A stretch of 34,421 nt of DNA from assembly GCA_016926915.1 (NCBI GenBank), contig JAFGNR010000092.1, positions 1 to 34,421 of the forward strand, read 5' to 3'. The stretch's first letter is position 1, and each line of letters starts with the position of its first letter. This document shows, one piece after another, positions 7,682 through 16,240 of this stretch. The notes beneath the pieces are model-generated. The model did not search any database. It was given only the letters and a program-made list of their open reading frames with translations, and was not told where the DNA came from. The stretch comes from Anaerolineae bacterium (lineage in GTDB: Bacteria; Chloroflexota; Anaerolineae; B4-G1; SLSP01). The position numbers were made by a program, and so were the translations under genes.

Positions 7682-9727
7682 CTATGCTGTGCTATCGGCA
7701 GAATCCCGCGCGCTGTTCTCGGGTCTGTCGTCCGCGAGCGCATCCGCCACAGGCGCGATGACCAGAGCCTCGCGCTGCTTGGTGATTCTGACCCCAGGTT
7801 CGAGTTTGAGTGGCTGTTTGATGTTGTCTCCAAAACCAGGGCTGCATTCTGGAACGATGGTTTCAATAAGGCGTATCACCTCGTCGAGATCATCGTGTTG
7901 TGCTGCTTCGAGCAATGTGGTTACGTTCTCGTGAAGTAAGGTCGGATTCTGCCGGTATTCGGTTGTCGAGACGAACACTTTTTCGTGGAGCGTGCGACGA
8001 TGGTGCTCTCCTTCGATGAAAAGCTCCTCGTATAGTTTCTCTCCGGGGCGTAACCCGGTAAAAACGATTTCGATATCTTCGCCTTCCCGGAGGCCGGCCA
8101 GACGGATCACGTCACGGGCCAGATCGACGATCTTTACCGGTTCTCCCATATCCAGGACGAACACCTCGGAGCCATTGCCCAACGCCGCCGCCTGGAGAAC
8201 GAGCTGTACGGCCTCGGGGATGGTCATGAAATAGCGAGAAATCTCGGGATGGGTTACCGTGACCGGCCCTCCGGCAGCAATCTGTTTCTGGAATAACGGA
8301 ACCACGCTGCCCCGGCTGCCCAATACGTTGCCGAACCGTACGGCGACGAAACAGCGTCCCGATCGCCGCGCGGCATCTTGAACGAGTAGTTCCGCGATCC
8401 GTTTGGTTGCTCCCATAATGCTGGTGGGATGGACCGCCTTGTCGGTCGAGATGAGGACAAAGTGACTGGCGCCGTGACTCATGGCCAGCTGCAGGAGATT
8501 GCGTGTCCCCGCGACGTTATTGGTCACGGCCTCCTGAGGATTCCGTTCCATCAAAGGTACATGTTTGTGGGCGGCGGCATGGAAAATGATCTCGGGTTTG
8601 AGTGTGGCAAAGATGCCGTGAAGCCGTGGCACGTCGCGAATATCGGCAATGACCGGGCGCGTCTCGATGTCAGGGAAATCGCGTTTGAGTTCGTTATGGA
8701 TGTGGAAGATGGAATTCTCTCCATGCCCCACCAGGATGAGCGCCCCGGGGCTGCAACTTGCGATCTGCCGGCACAATTCCGACCCGATGGACCCTCCTGC
8801 CCCGGTCACCATGACGCGGCGGCCCCGCAGCAGGGTTGTGACTCGCGAGATGTCTGTGTAGATAGGCTTGCGTGAGAGCAGGTCTTCGACGCGCACCGGC
8901 CTGAGCGCCTGCACCTTGACCCTTCCCGACAGCAGTTCGTAGAAACCGGGTAGGATCAACGTTTGGACGCCGGTCCCCTGGCAGTAGTTAACGATATCGC
9001 GTATCTCCCGGGCGGATGCGCTGGGGATGGCGATGAGTACTTGTTCGATTCTGTTCCGGCGGATCAGCTCCGGGATATCCTTCACGCCTCCTAGAACACG
9101 TAGGGAACCGATGAATAATCCCTGCTTGCGCGCGTCATCGTCGGCGAACCCGACCAACTCCATGCCCAATTGAGGATTCTGTTCGACTTCTCGCAGAACC
9201 ATGCGTCCGGCCTCGCCGGCGCCCACAATGAGCACTCTGCGCATCGAGGCTGGACGGGGGGTATAGTGGTTCTGATAAATGGAATACACCCACCGCAGCG
9301 CCAACCGGGGTGCGGTAATCACGGTTGTGGTTAGTAACAAGTCGATCAGTGGAACGGAGCGCGGCAGTGGGGGAAGTCCAAACAGATTGGCGAAAACTGA
9401 TACCCCGCCTGCCTGGAGGAAAGCGCCCACGACTGCCGCTTCCAACAACAGGGCTACCTCTGGAATACCGGCAAATGCCCAATAGCGTGCATAGACGCCC
9501 AGGGCCGCCAGAAGCGGAATCTTGATGGCAATGGCGATGCCTGCCGAGAGCCATGCCAACTGTGCGTAGTATCCTAAATCGAATTTTTCCAATCGCAGGA
9601 CAAATGCCAGGTGCGCTGCCAGTGGAATGAGAAGAATGTCCAGGGTTAGCAAGTAGCGATTGCGCAGACGCGCCACCCGCTTGACGGTATGTCGCCACCA
9701 GGATTCTGTTCGCATTGTTTCCTTCAT
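7682..9727 (-). CDS. Membrane NDP-sugar 4,6-dehydratase/epimerase (FlaA1/CapD/WbpM-like)
   Basis: N-terminal TM region, two Rossmann segments (VLIVGAGEAGRMVLREV; VMVTGAGGSIGSELCRQIA), STDKAVHPTSIMGATKRIAE, VRFGNVLGSRGSVVPLFQKQIAAGGPVTVTHPEISRYFMTIPEAVQLV. Confidence 0.93.
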   Translation of the reverse strand: MKETMRTESWWRHTVKRVARLRNRYLLTLDILLIPLAAHLAFVLRLEKFDLGYYAQLAWLSAGIAIAIKIPLLAALGVYARYWAFAGIPEVALLLEAAVVGAFLQAGGVSVFANLFGLPPLPRSVPLIDLLLTTTVITAPRLALRWVYSIYQNHYTPRPASMRRVLIVGAGEAGRMVLREVEQNPQLGMELVGFADDDARKQGLFIGSLRVLGGVKDIPELIRRNRIEQVLIAIPSASAREIRDIVNYCQGTGVQTLILPGFYELLSGRVKVQALRPVRVEDLLSRKPIYTDISRVTTLLRGRRVMVTGAGGSIGSELCRQIASCSPGALILVGHGENSIFHIHNELKRDFPDIETRPVIADIRDVPRLHGIFATLKPEIIFHAAAHKHVPLMERNPQEAVTNNVAGTRNLLQLAMSHGASHFVLISTDKAVHPTSIMGATKRIAELLVQDAARRSGRCFVAVRFGNVLGSRGSVVPLFQKQIAAGGPVTVTHPEISRYFMTIPEAVQLVLQAAALGNGSEVFVLDMGEPVKIVDLARDVIRLAGLREGEDIEIVFTGLRPGEKLYEELFIEGEHHRRTLHEKVFVSTTEYRQNPTLLHENVTTLLEAAQHDDLDEVIRLIETIVPECSPGFGDNIKQPLKLEPGVRITKQREALVIAPVADALADDRPENSARDSADSTA

Positions 9728-9748
9728 CCAAGCTATGGGAATGTACAG

Positions 9749-10873
9749 CTATCCGAATTCTAAAGCTCTTCCCGCTTTTGCCAAGGCATCGACAACGAGG
9801 TCAATATCCTGATCGCTCAGGTTGTTGTGAAAGGGCAGCGCGACGGTTCTTTGGGCAATCGCTTCGGTTACCGGCAGGGCGCCTTCCCAATCGCCAAATC
9901 GCTTGCGAATGTAAGGCTGCGTGTGAATGGGAGCGAAATAGCCGCGTGAGGGGACGCCCAGTTCCTCCAGTGCTTTGATAAGCGGGTCGCGTTGTAATCC
10001 CTCGGCCAGCATCACGACGTAGACGAACCAACTCATGCGGACGTTCGGCCTGACGGTCGGTGTGACCAGCCAATCGAAGACGGCCAGCTTCTCCGAATAG
10101 CGCGCGGCAACCCGCGCGCGCTTCTCCAGGAACGTTTCCAGCCTTTTGAATTGGCTGACCCCCAGCGCTGCTGACATCTCATCCATCCGAAAATTGAACC
10201 CCAGGCGTTCATGCTCGAGCCACGCTCCCATTTCGCCCCGTCCCTGGTTGCGCAAGCTGCGTGCCATCCTGGCGATTTCGTCGTCATCGGTGACGATGAG
10301 GCCGCCTTCGCCGGTCGTGATCTGCTTGTTAGGATAGAAAGCAAAGGTGGCGCAATCGCCGAATTGGCCCAATTTGCGACCTTCGTATTCTGCTCCCAGG
10401 GCTTCGCAGGCGTCATCGATGATGCGCAACCGGTGTTCGTCTGCCAACGCCTGGATGGGACGCCAGTCGGCCGGATGTCCAAAGACATCCACCACCATAA
10501 TGGCTTTCGTCTGGGGTGTGATCTTGCGCGCCAGGTCATCCGGGTCCAGATTGAAGGTATCGGGTTCGATGTCCACGAATACAGGCGTGACGCCTTCGTA
10601 GAGCGCTGCGTTCACGCTGGCGGCAAAGGTAAAGGAAGGAACTAGAATCTGATCTCCTGGTCCCAACCCTAGAGCGCGAATCAGGATGTGTAGGGCCGAT
10701 GTCCCTGAATTTACGGCAATGCCGTGCTTGACGCCGGTATAGGCGGCTACCAGCGCTTCGAATTCGCGGGTCTTGGGCCCTAGCGCCAGACGTCCGGAGC
10801 GCAAAACTTCCAAGACTGCATCGCTGTCGCGTTGATCCAGTTCTGCCGAGGCCATCGGAACTTTGAAATGCAT
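9749..10873 (-). CDS. DegT/DnrJ/EryC1/StrS family PLP aminotransferase
   Basis: GVKHGIAVNSGTSALHILIRALGLGPGDQILVPSFTFAASVNA, DDACEALGAEYEGRKLGQFGDCATFAFYPNKQITTGEGGLIVTDDDE. ATG at 10873 preceded by AGAGGA. Confidence 0.95.
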   Translation of the reverse strand: MHFKVPMASAELDQRDSDAVLEVLRSGRLALGPKTREFEALVAAYTGVKHGIAVNSGTSALHILIRALGLGPGDQILVPSFTFAASVNAALYEGVTPVFVDIEPDTFNLDPDDLARKITPQTKAIMVVDVFGHPADWRPIQALADEHRLRIIDDACEALGAEYEGRKLGQFGDCATFAFYPNKQITTGEGGLIVTDDDEIARMARSLRNQGRGEMGAWLEHERLGFNFRMDEMSAALGVSQFKRLETFLEKRARVAARYSEKLAVFDWLVTPTVRPNVRMSWFVYVVMLAEGLQRDPLIKALEELGVPSRGYFAPIHTQPYIRKRFGDWEGALPVTEAIAQRTVALPFHNNLSDQDIDLVVDALAKAGRALEFG

Positions 10874-10913
10874 AGTGGTTTTTCCTCTTTGCATGAGTTT
10901 TGCTGATGTTCAG

Positions 10914-10941
10914 ATTATACCGCACTACGCAGACCCGACAA
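10914..10941 (-). promoter_or_regulatory. Putative promoter of the minus-strand directon (TTGTCG-N16-TATAAT)
   Basis: Reverse complement of 10936-10941 is TTGTCG and of 10914-10919 is TATAAT. Confidence 0.6.
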
Positions 10942-11065
10942 TGCCGCCGGGTTCCGGTAGGCTTCTTGATTATTGTAGGGGCAGCGCCATTGTCAATCGG
11001 GGATGAACAGTGGCTGTGATTGGAGAGTAACGCACCGGAATTCAGACGTCATAGCGGAAGCCCAT

Positions 11066-11094
11066 TTGTCGAAACCGCACTACGGCGATACACT
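11066..11094 (+). promoter_or_regulatory. Putative divergent promoter (TTGTCG-N17-TACACT)
   Basis: TTGTCG 11066-11071, TACACT 11089-11094, 17-bp spacer, start codon 11109 shortly downstream. Confidence 0.45.
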
Positions 11095-11108
11095 GCAACG
11101 CACTGCAT

Positions 11109-12326
11109 ATGATCGGAGCAAAGGCAGTGCTGGTGAATAGGTGTGAAGGTTTGGAAGAAGAAATAGCGATCACCGAGGTGTTGACTCTGTGTCTCCGGGG
11201 GCGTTGGGACCTGGATGCCCGGGAAGCTGCGGCGGCTGAGCTCGCGCACTGCTGCCAAAGTTTTGCTGCCTGGCAGCAGGTTGCCGGGTCTGGGGGAATT
11301 GCGCCTTTATTGTACGACGTCCTGCGCGATAGGAACCTGGTAGCGCCGGAAATAGAGAGCTGGCTTGAACGTCTCTATTATAGCAATGGGATGCGCGTGA
11401 ATGGGTTGCTTGGCGAAGCGCGGGAGGTATTGACAGCACTTGCGAACGGCGGGATTCCGGTCATGGTACTCAAAGGATTGGCGCTGGCGGAACCGGTATA
11501 CGGCAATGCGGCACTGCGCCCGATGACGGACCTCGATTTCCTGATTGCTCGCGATGCCGCACCGCGGGCCACGGCGATTCTGCGCCAGCTCTCGTACCGG
11601 CCGTTGGAGTCAGAAGCCAGAATGGGGGCTACCCTGGCTTATGAAAACGAAGTTCTCTTGAGCAAGAATGGCGATATTGATACGCTGGTCGAGCTTCATT
11701 GGAGCTTGTTCGATTCCCCACATTACCAGCAGAACCTCGATATGCGCTGGTTCTGGGAGACGGCGCGCCCTGCGATGGTCGCGGGTGTGCCCTGTAGGGT
11801 GCTGGGGCCTGAGGCCCAATTGCTCCATCTGGCGGGCCATTTGCTGTTACACCACGGGCAGACCGCGTTCCGCCTGCTATGGATGCAGGACATTGCAGAA
11901 ATCCTGGTAGCGTATGGCGCAACGCTCGATTGGGATATGGCAATCGAGCAGGCGCAGCGTGATGATTTGGTATTGTCGTTGCAAAATGTTGTCCCATACG
12001 TGGCGGAACGCTGGCGGGTTCCTCTTCCGGATGGCGTTCTGGCGAAGGTGATGCAGCTCTGCCCTTCGACTCTCGAGACTGAACTTGTGGCTCGATTGAC
12101 TGCCGAAGCCAGGCCGGTGGCGCAACGCTTTTACACTGATCTGGTGAGTATGAAAAACTGGCGGCATCGTCTTGGCTACGCCTGGCAAAACCTTTTCCCC
12201 ACGATTGCCTATATCCGGCAGCGTTATCACGTGCGTCATGCTGCCCTGGCGCCGTTTTTCTACCCGTACCGGTGGTTACGCGGTCTATGGAGCACGCTGG
12301 GGGCGCTTTTGGGGAAGGATTTGTAG
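11109..12326 (+). CDS. Nucleotidyltransferase family protein (PF14907-like), second paralog
   Basis: IPVMVLKGLALAEPVYGNAALRPMTDLDFLIARDAAPRATAILRQLSYR aligns by eye with the 3313-4443 product. Exact start uncertain. Confidence 0.75.
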   Translation: MIGAKAVLVNRCEGLEEEIAITEVLTLCLRGRWDLDAREAAAAELAHCCQSFAAWQQVAGSGGIAPLLYDVLRDRNLVAPEIESWLERLYYSNGMRVNGLLGEAREVLTALANGGIPVMVLKGLALAEPVYGNAALRPMTDLDFLIARDAAPRATAILRQLSYRPLESEARMGATLAYENEVLLSKNGDIDTLVELHWSLFDSPHYQQNLDMRWFWETARPAMVAGVPCRVLGPEAQLLHLAGHLLLHHGQTAFRLLWMQDIAEILVAYGATLDWDMAIEQAQRDDLVLSLQNVVPYVAERWRVPLPDGVLAKVMQLCPSTLETELVARLTAEARPVAQRFYTDLVSMKNWRHRLGYAWQNLFPTIAYIRQRYHVRHAALAPFFYPYRWLRGLWSTLGALLGKDL

Positions 12327-12336
12327 GGGGGAAGTG

Positions 12337-12364
12337 TTGACATCAAAGGACCGGTTTGTATAAT
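12337..12364 (+). promoter_or_regulatory. Consensus sigma70 promoter (TTGACA-N16-TATAAT)
   Basis: TTGACA 12337-12342 and TATAAT 12359-12364, both hexamers perfect, 16-bp spacer. Confidence 0.8.
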
Positions 12365-12461
12365 GCCCACCAGGAATTGTGAAATGATGCTGTGGGCCTT
12401 TCTGGGTAGCGCATCAAGCGTGCAATTCATGACCGGGGGCTGCTGATGAGGGGGGCGCTGG

Positions 12462-12495
12462 GACTTCGACGTTGTACGATATTCGAAGTCTTTTT
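12462..12495 (+). terminator. Intrinsic terminator-like hairpin in leader (attenuator candidate)
   Basis: GACTTCGA (12462-12469) pairs with TCGAAGTC (12483-12490), followed by TTTTT (12491-12495); lies 21 nt before the ATG at 12517. Confidence 0.7.
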
Positions 12496-12516
12496 GTATA
12501 TCTGAGGATCTCAGGA

Positions 12517-13272
12517 ATGGAGAACACAACGAAGATCAGTTCCCAAATCAGCGGCGGGCCCCGGTTGTACCTTCAACGCCAGGCCAGCGGCCTCTGGCGA
12601 TACGTGTGGGAGCAGGCGCTCCAAACGATCGTCGGATGGGTGCCCACGCTGCTTGGAATTGGTCTGCGCGCGGTGTTGTACCGGTTCATGCTCAAGATGG
12701 AGGGTGTGGCTGCTATCGAGAGCGGCGTCCGGTTGCGATTTGCCCAGTACATCAAGTTGGGCAACCGGACCTACCTCGATCAGGGAACGTACATCCACGC
12801 GTGTCCCCAGGGCGTCACCCTCGGAGAGGGAACTCTGGTCATGCATGGCGCGGTGCTGCACGTGTATAACTTCCGTGGTCTGCCGCATTCCGGTATTTAC
12901 GTTGGACGAGATAGTTTGATCGGCGAGTATACCGTGATTCGCGGGCAGGGTGGGGTCACACTTGGGGATCGCGTTTATACTTCACCCATGGTGCAGATTA
13001 TTGCTGTCAATCACGTCTTTGACGATCCGGAACGTCCTTTTTCTGAACAGGGGATCACTGCTCAGGGTATAATCATCGAGGACGATGTTTGGATTGGGTC
13101 CGGGGCGGTGATCACCGATGGGGTGCGCGTCGGGCAGGGAGCGGTGATTGCCGCCGGCGCGGTGGTGACACAGGATGTCCCAGCCCATGCGGTGGTGGGG
13201 GGGGTGCCGGCCCGCCTGATACGAAAGATCGATGGTACGGCGCCTGCATCACGGGGTGAGATTTTCTTCTAG
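12517..13272 (+). CDS. Left-handed beta-helix acyltransferase (maltose O-acetyltransferase/WcaF-like)
   Basis: Hexapeptide repeats: [17 protein letters not shown]...[57 protein letters not shown] at 12517 with GAGGA upstream. Confidence 0.92.
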   Translation: MENTTKISSQISGGPRLYLQRQASGLWRYVWEQALQTIVGWVPTLLGIGLRAVLYRFMLKMEGVAAIESGVRLRFAQYIKLGNRTYLDQGTYIHACPQGVTLGEGTLVMHGAVLHVYNFRGLPHSGIYVGRDSLIGEYTVIRGQGGVTLGDRVYTSPMVQIIAVNHVFDDPERPFSEQGITAQGIIIEDDVWIGSGAVITDGVRVGQGAVIAAGAVVTQDVPAHAVVGGVPARLIRKIDGTAPASRGEIFF

Positions 13273-13325
13273 CGACGGGTAAGGGTGATAGGCTCAGGCG
13301 ACGCCGATATCGTGGAGGACAAAGG

Positions 13326-14561
13326 GTGGTAGACGTGCAAACAGAGTGTGTTCAAGTGGGATCGGAGGCTTTGCTTTCGGTCGTCATTCCGGCTTACAAC
13401 GAAGAGGACGGCATTGCGGCCATCGTCGAACGCGTGTTGGCGGTCAAGCCCGCGTTGGCAGAGATCGGATTGGGCCTCGAGTTGCTCGTCGTCGACGATG
13501 GCTCATCGGATCGCACGGCGGAGATTGTGCAGCACTATGAGGATGTCGGTTTGCTTCAGCACAAACCCAACAAGGGGTATGGCGCTGCCATCAAAACCGG
13601 TTTCTGTGCCGGAAAGGGGGAATTTCTGGCTTTCCTGGATGCCGATGGCACCTATCCTCCCGAATCATTGCCGGACCTGTGCCGGGAGGCGCTGCAGGGT
13701 GCAGATGTGGTGGTTGGATCACGCCGCTCTGGTGCGGAAAGCCATATGCCGTTCGTGAGAAAATTGGGTAACTTTCTCTGGGCCAACCTGGTTACGTTAC
13801 TCAGCGGGCAGCGCGTTGTCGATCCGGCCAGTGGGATGCGCGTGGTGCGCCGTGAGGCCCTGGCACGACTCTACCCACTTCCCGATGGATTGAACTTCAC
13901 TCCGGTGATGAGCACCCGCACAGTTCACGAGGGCCTCAAACTGGTTGAAATCCCCATGCCTTATGAGGAGCGGAGCGGGCGTTCCAAGCTCAGCGTGGTG
14001 GAGGACGGCCTCCGCTTTCTGCGAACTATTCTCTGGACGGCATTATATTATAACCCTGCGCGCATTCTGGGGGGGATCGGCGTGACGCTTTTCGGCGCCG
14101 GTTTGCTGATCGGGCTGGTCATCGTGGGGATGCGCTTGTTCGGCGTCACGCGGTTGGGGCCGGTTGGGGTCACGGGGACCTTTGCGGCTGTGGTGTTGGG
14201 CGTAGCCGGTTTCGACCTTTTCGCCTTGGGAGCGACCTTCAATTACCTAGTAGCGCTGTTTCACGAAGACCCGGTGCAACCCGGGCTCTTTGGAAGGCCG
14301 ATTTTCGACCCCCCGTTGGACCAGCATTTCTGGTGGATGGGTCTCCTGGCCTCGGCGGCCGGCTTTGTTGTGGGGCTTGTAAGTTTGATTCTGGGTCTCA
14401 ACGGGTGGGCTATCGAGCGCTTGTGGCTCTATATGCTCGGGGGAACTATGCTGCTGTTGCTGGGGGTTCAACTGTTTGTATTCTGGGTCATCATGCGCGT
14501 TCTCGAAGAGCTGAGTCGCCGTGACGTGATGATTCAAGCAGATTTGGAGCCTCTGGCGTGA
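13326..14561 (+). CDS. GT2 glycosyltransferase with C-terminal membrane segments (DPM1/GtrB-like polyprenyl-phosphate glycosyltransferase)
   Basis: SVVIPAYNEEDGIAAIVERVL, LLVVDDGSSDRTAEIV, FLDADGTYPPESLPDL; hydrophobic C-terminal half. Confidence 0.9.
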   Translation: MVDVQTECVQVGSEALLSVVIPAYNEEDGIAAIVERVLAVKPALAEIGLGLELLVVDDGSSDRTAEIVQHYEDVGLLQHKPNKGYGAAIKTGFCAGKGEFLAFLDADGTYPPESLPDLCREALQGADVVVGSRRSGAESHMPFVRKLGNFLWANLVTLLSGQRVVDPASGMRVVRREALARLYPLPDGLNFTPVMSTRTVHEGLKLVEIPMPYEERSGRSKLSVVEDGLRFLRTILWTALYYNPARILGGIGVTLFGAGLLIGLVIVGMRLFGVTRLGPVGVTGTFAAVVLGVAGFDLFALGATFNYLVALFHEDPVQPGLFGRPIFDPPLDQHFWWMGLLASAAGFVVGLVSLILGLNGWAIERLWLYMLGGTMLLLLGVQLFVFWVIMRVLEELSRRDVMIQADLEPLA

Positions 14562-16240
14562 ACGAGACACCGTACAATCTGGGTCGCAAGACCCAACCTC
14601 GCGTGCCCGAACCGGATTTTCCCAATACAGATGCCTTGTTACGCGCGCAGATGGACGGGCGCCCATCGGGTGCTGTCGATGTGCTGTTGGTCAATCCTCC
14701 CGCGCCGGATGGCGGTATCTGGATTCGCAGCCAGCATCGTGTCGGACGCCGGTCCCGGGAAGGGATGATCTGGCCCCAGGTGAGTCTGGCGCAGATGGCG
14801 GCGTTGTTCCCGGATTACCGTGTGGAGGTGGTTGATGCGATACCCCACCGGATGGGATGGGAGGCGTTCGAACGTATCCTGGATGAGAAGCGCCCGCGCT
14901 ACTATGTTACACAAGTGACCGCGCCTACGTTGCAGAATGATATGTATGGCGTCTTTCTCGCGAGAGCACGCGGTGCGAAGACCATTGCCTTTGGCACTCA
15001 TGTGACGCCAATGCCGGCTTCTACGATGGAGTCCTATCCCGCTCTGGATTACGTCCTGCGCGGCGAGCCGGAGCTGGCATTACGAGAATTGGTGGATACG
15101 TTGGATGTTCTCCAAGGCCACAAAGAACCGCGCGGAAGAGATCTGAAGGCTGTCTCTTTGTGGCCGGACACCGAGAAGGCATTTGCCGAACGACTCTTGA
15201 GGTTATTCGCCGGAGCCGATCCCGGCTGGCAACCGGCGTGGTTGGATATTGAGAGTGGGACGGTGAAAACGGGCCTGGCGCGGATCAAGGGGCTGGTCTG
15301 GCGCAAAGAGGGACAGGTCATGGTGAATGCGGATCGGGGATTCATAAAGGATCTCGACGATCTTCCTCTGCCGCGCCACGAACTGCTGCCTCTGTCCAAA
15401 TACCGCGCCCCTCTCGTTGGCGGCCCCTATGCATTCGTTGTATCGAGCCGGGGGTGTCCTGCCGCGTGCCGGTTCTGCATCAAGCATGTTTCCTATGGCA
15501 GTTCGGTTCGCTATCGCTCGCCGGAACACGTCCTGGAGGAAATTCAGGATCTCGTCGATTTGGGCATTCGCAAGATTCACATGTATACGGATCTGTTTAC
15601 AGTGAGTCGGGATCAGGTGCTGGGAATCTGTGAAGGGATTCTCGAACGACAGCTTCCCGTGAAGTGGACTTGCAACAGCCGGGTGGACTATGTGGATGAG
15701 GAGATGCTGCACATGATGCGACGCGCCGGTTGTTGGATGATTTCGTGGGGTATCGAGTCGGCGGATCCTCAGATGTTGAAACGGATGCGCAAGGGGATCA
15801 CCCCCGAAAAAGTCGCGCGCGCGCTCCGGTGGGCAAAGCAAGCCGGGATTATGAATTGGGGATATTTCATTATCGGCTTACCCGGTGAGACTGAGGAGAG
15901 TATTCGCAAGACGATTGACTTCTCGAAACGGCTGCCGCTCGACCTGGTACTGTTTCACATCGCAGCGCCGCACCCGGGGACGCCCTTTTTCTTCGAGGTG
16001 GTAGAGAATGGCTGGTTCAGACCGGGGACCCGCTGGGAAGAGGTCGATATGGATCGTTCGACGGTGTTGGATTATCCCAATCTCAAGGCTGAGGATTTGG
16101 AGCGCTGGGCCAAGCGGGCATTCCGGGAGTGGGCCTTTCGCCCCGGTCCTATGTTGACTTACCTGCGGTTGCTGCTATCCGATCCTACCTTGTTGCGCTC
16201 GGCTGTGCACATTGGTCTGGAGACCTTGGGATGGGTATGA
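14558..16240 (+). CDS. Cobalamin-binding-domain radical SAM protein
   Basis: N-terminal VDVLLVNPPAPDGG...LAQMAALFPDYRVEVVDAIP...TVTAPTLQND-type B12-binding domain; CPAACRFC (CX3CX2C) cluster motif; GIESADPQMLKRMRKGITPEKV, GYFIIGLPGETEESI. GTGA overlap with upstream stop. Confidence 0.9.
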   Translation: MNETPYNLGRKTQPRVPEPDFPNTDALLRAQMDGRPSGAVDVLLVNPPAPDGGIWIRSQHRVGRRSREGMIWPQVSLAQMAALFPDYRVEVVDAIPHRMGWEAFERILDEKRPRYYVTQVTAPTLQNDMYGVFLARARGAKTIAFGTHVTPMPASTMESYPALDYVLRGEPELALRELVDTLDVLQGHKEPRGRDLKAVSLWPDTEKAFAERLLRLFAGADPGWQPAWLDIESGTVKTGLARIKGLVWRKEGQVMVNADRGFIKDLDDLPLPRHELLPLSKYRAPLVGGPYAFVVSSRGCPAACRFCIKHVSYGSSVRYRSPEHVLEEIQDLVDLGIRKIHMYTDLFTVSRDQVLGICEGILERQLPVKWTCNSRVDYVDEEMLHMMRRAGCWMISWGIESADPQMLKRMRKGITPEKVARALRWAKQAGIMNWGYFIIGLPGETEESIRKTIDFSKRLPLDLVLFHIAAPHPGTPFFFEVVENGWFRPGTRWEEVDMDRSTVLDYPNLKAEDLERWAKRAFREWAFRPGPMLTYLRLLLSDPTLLRSAVHIGLETLGWV

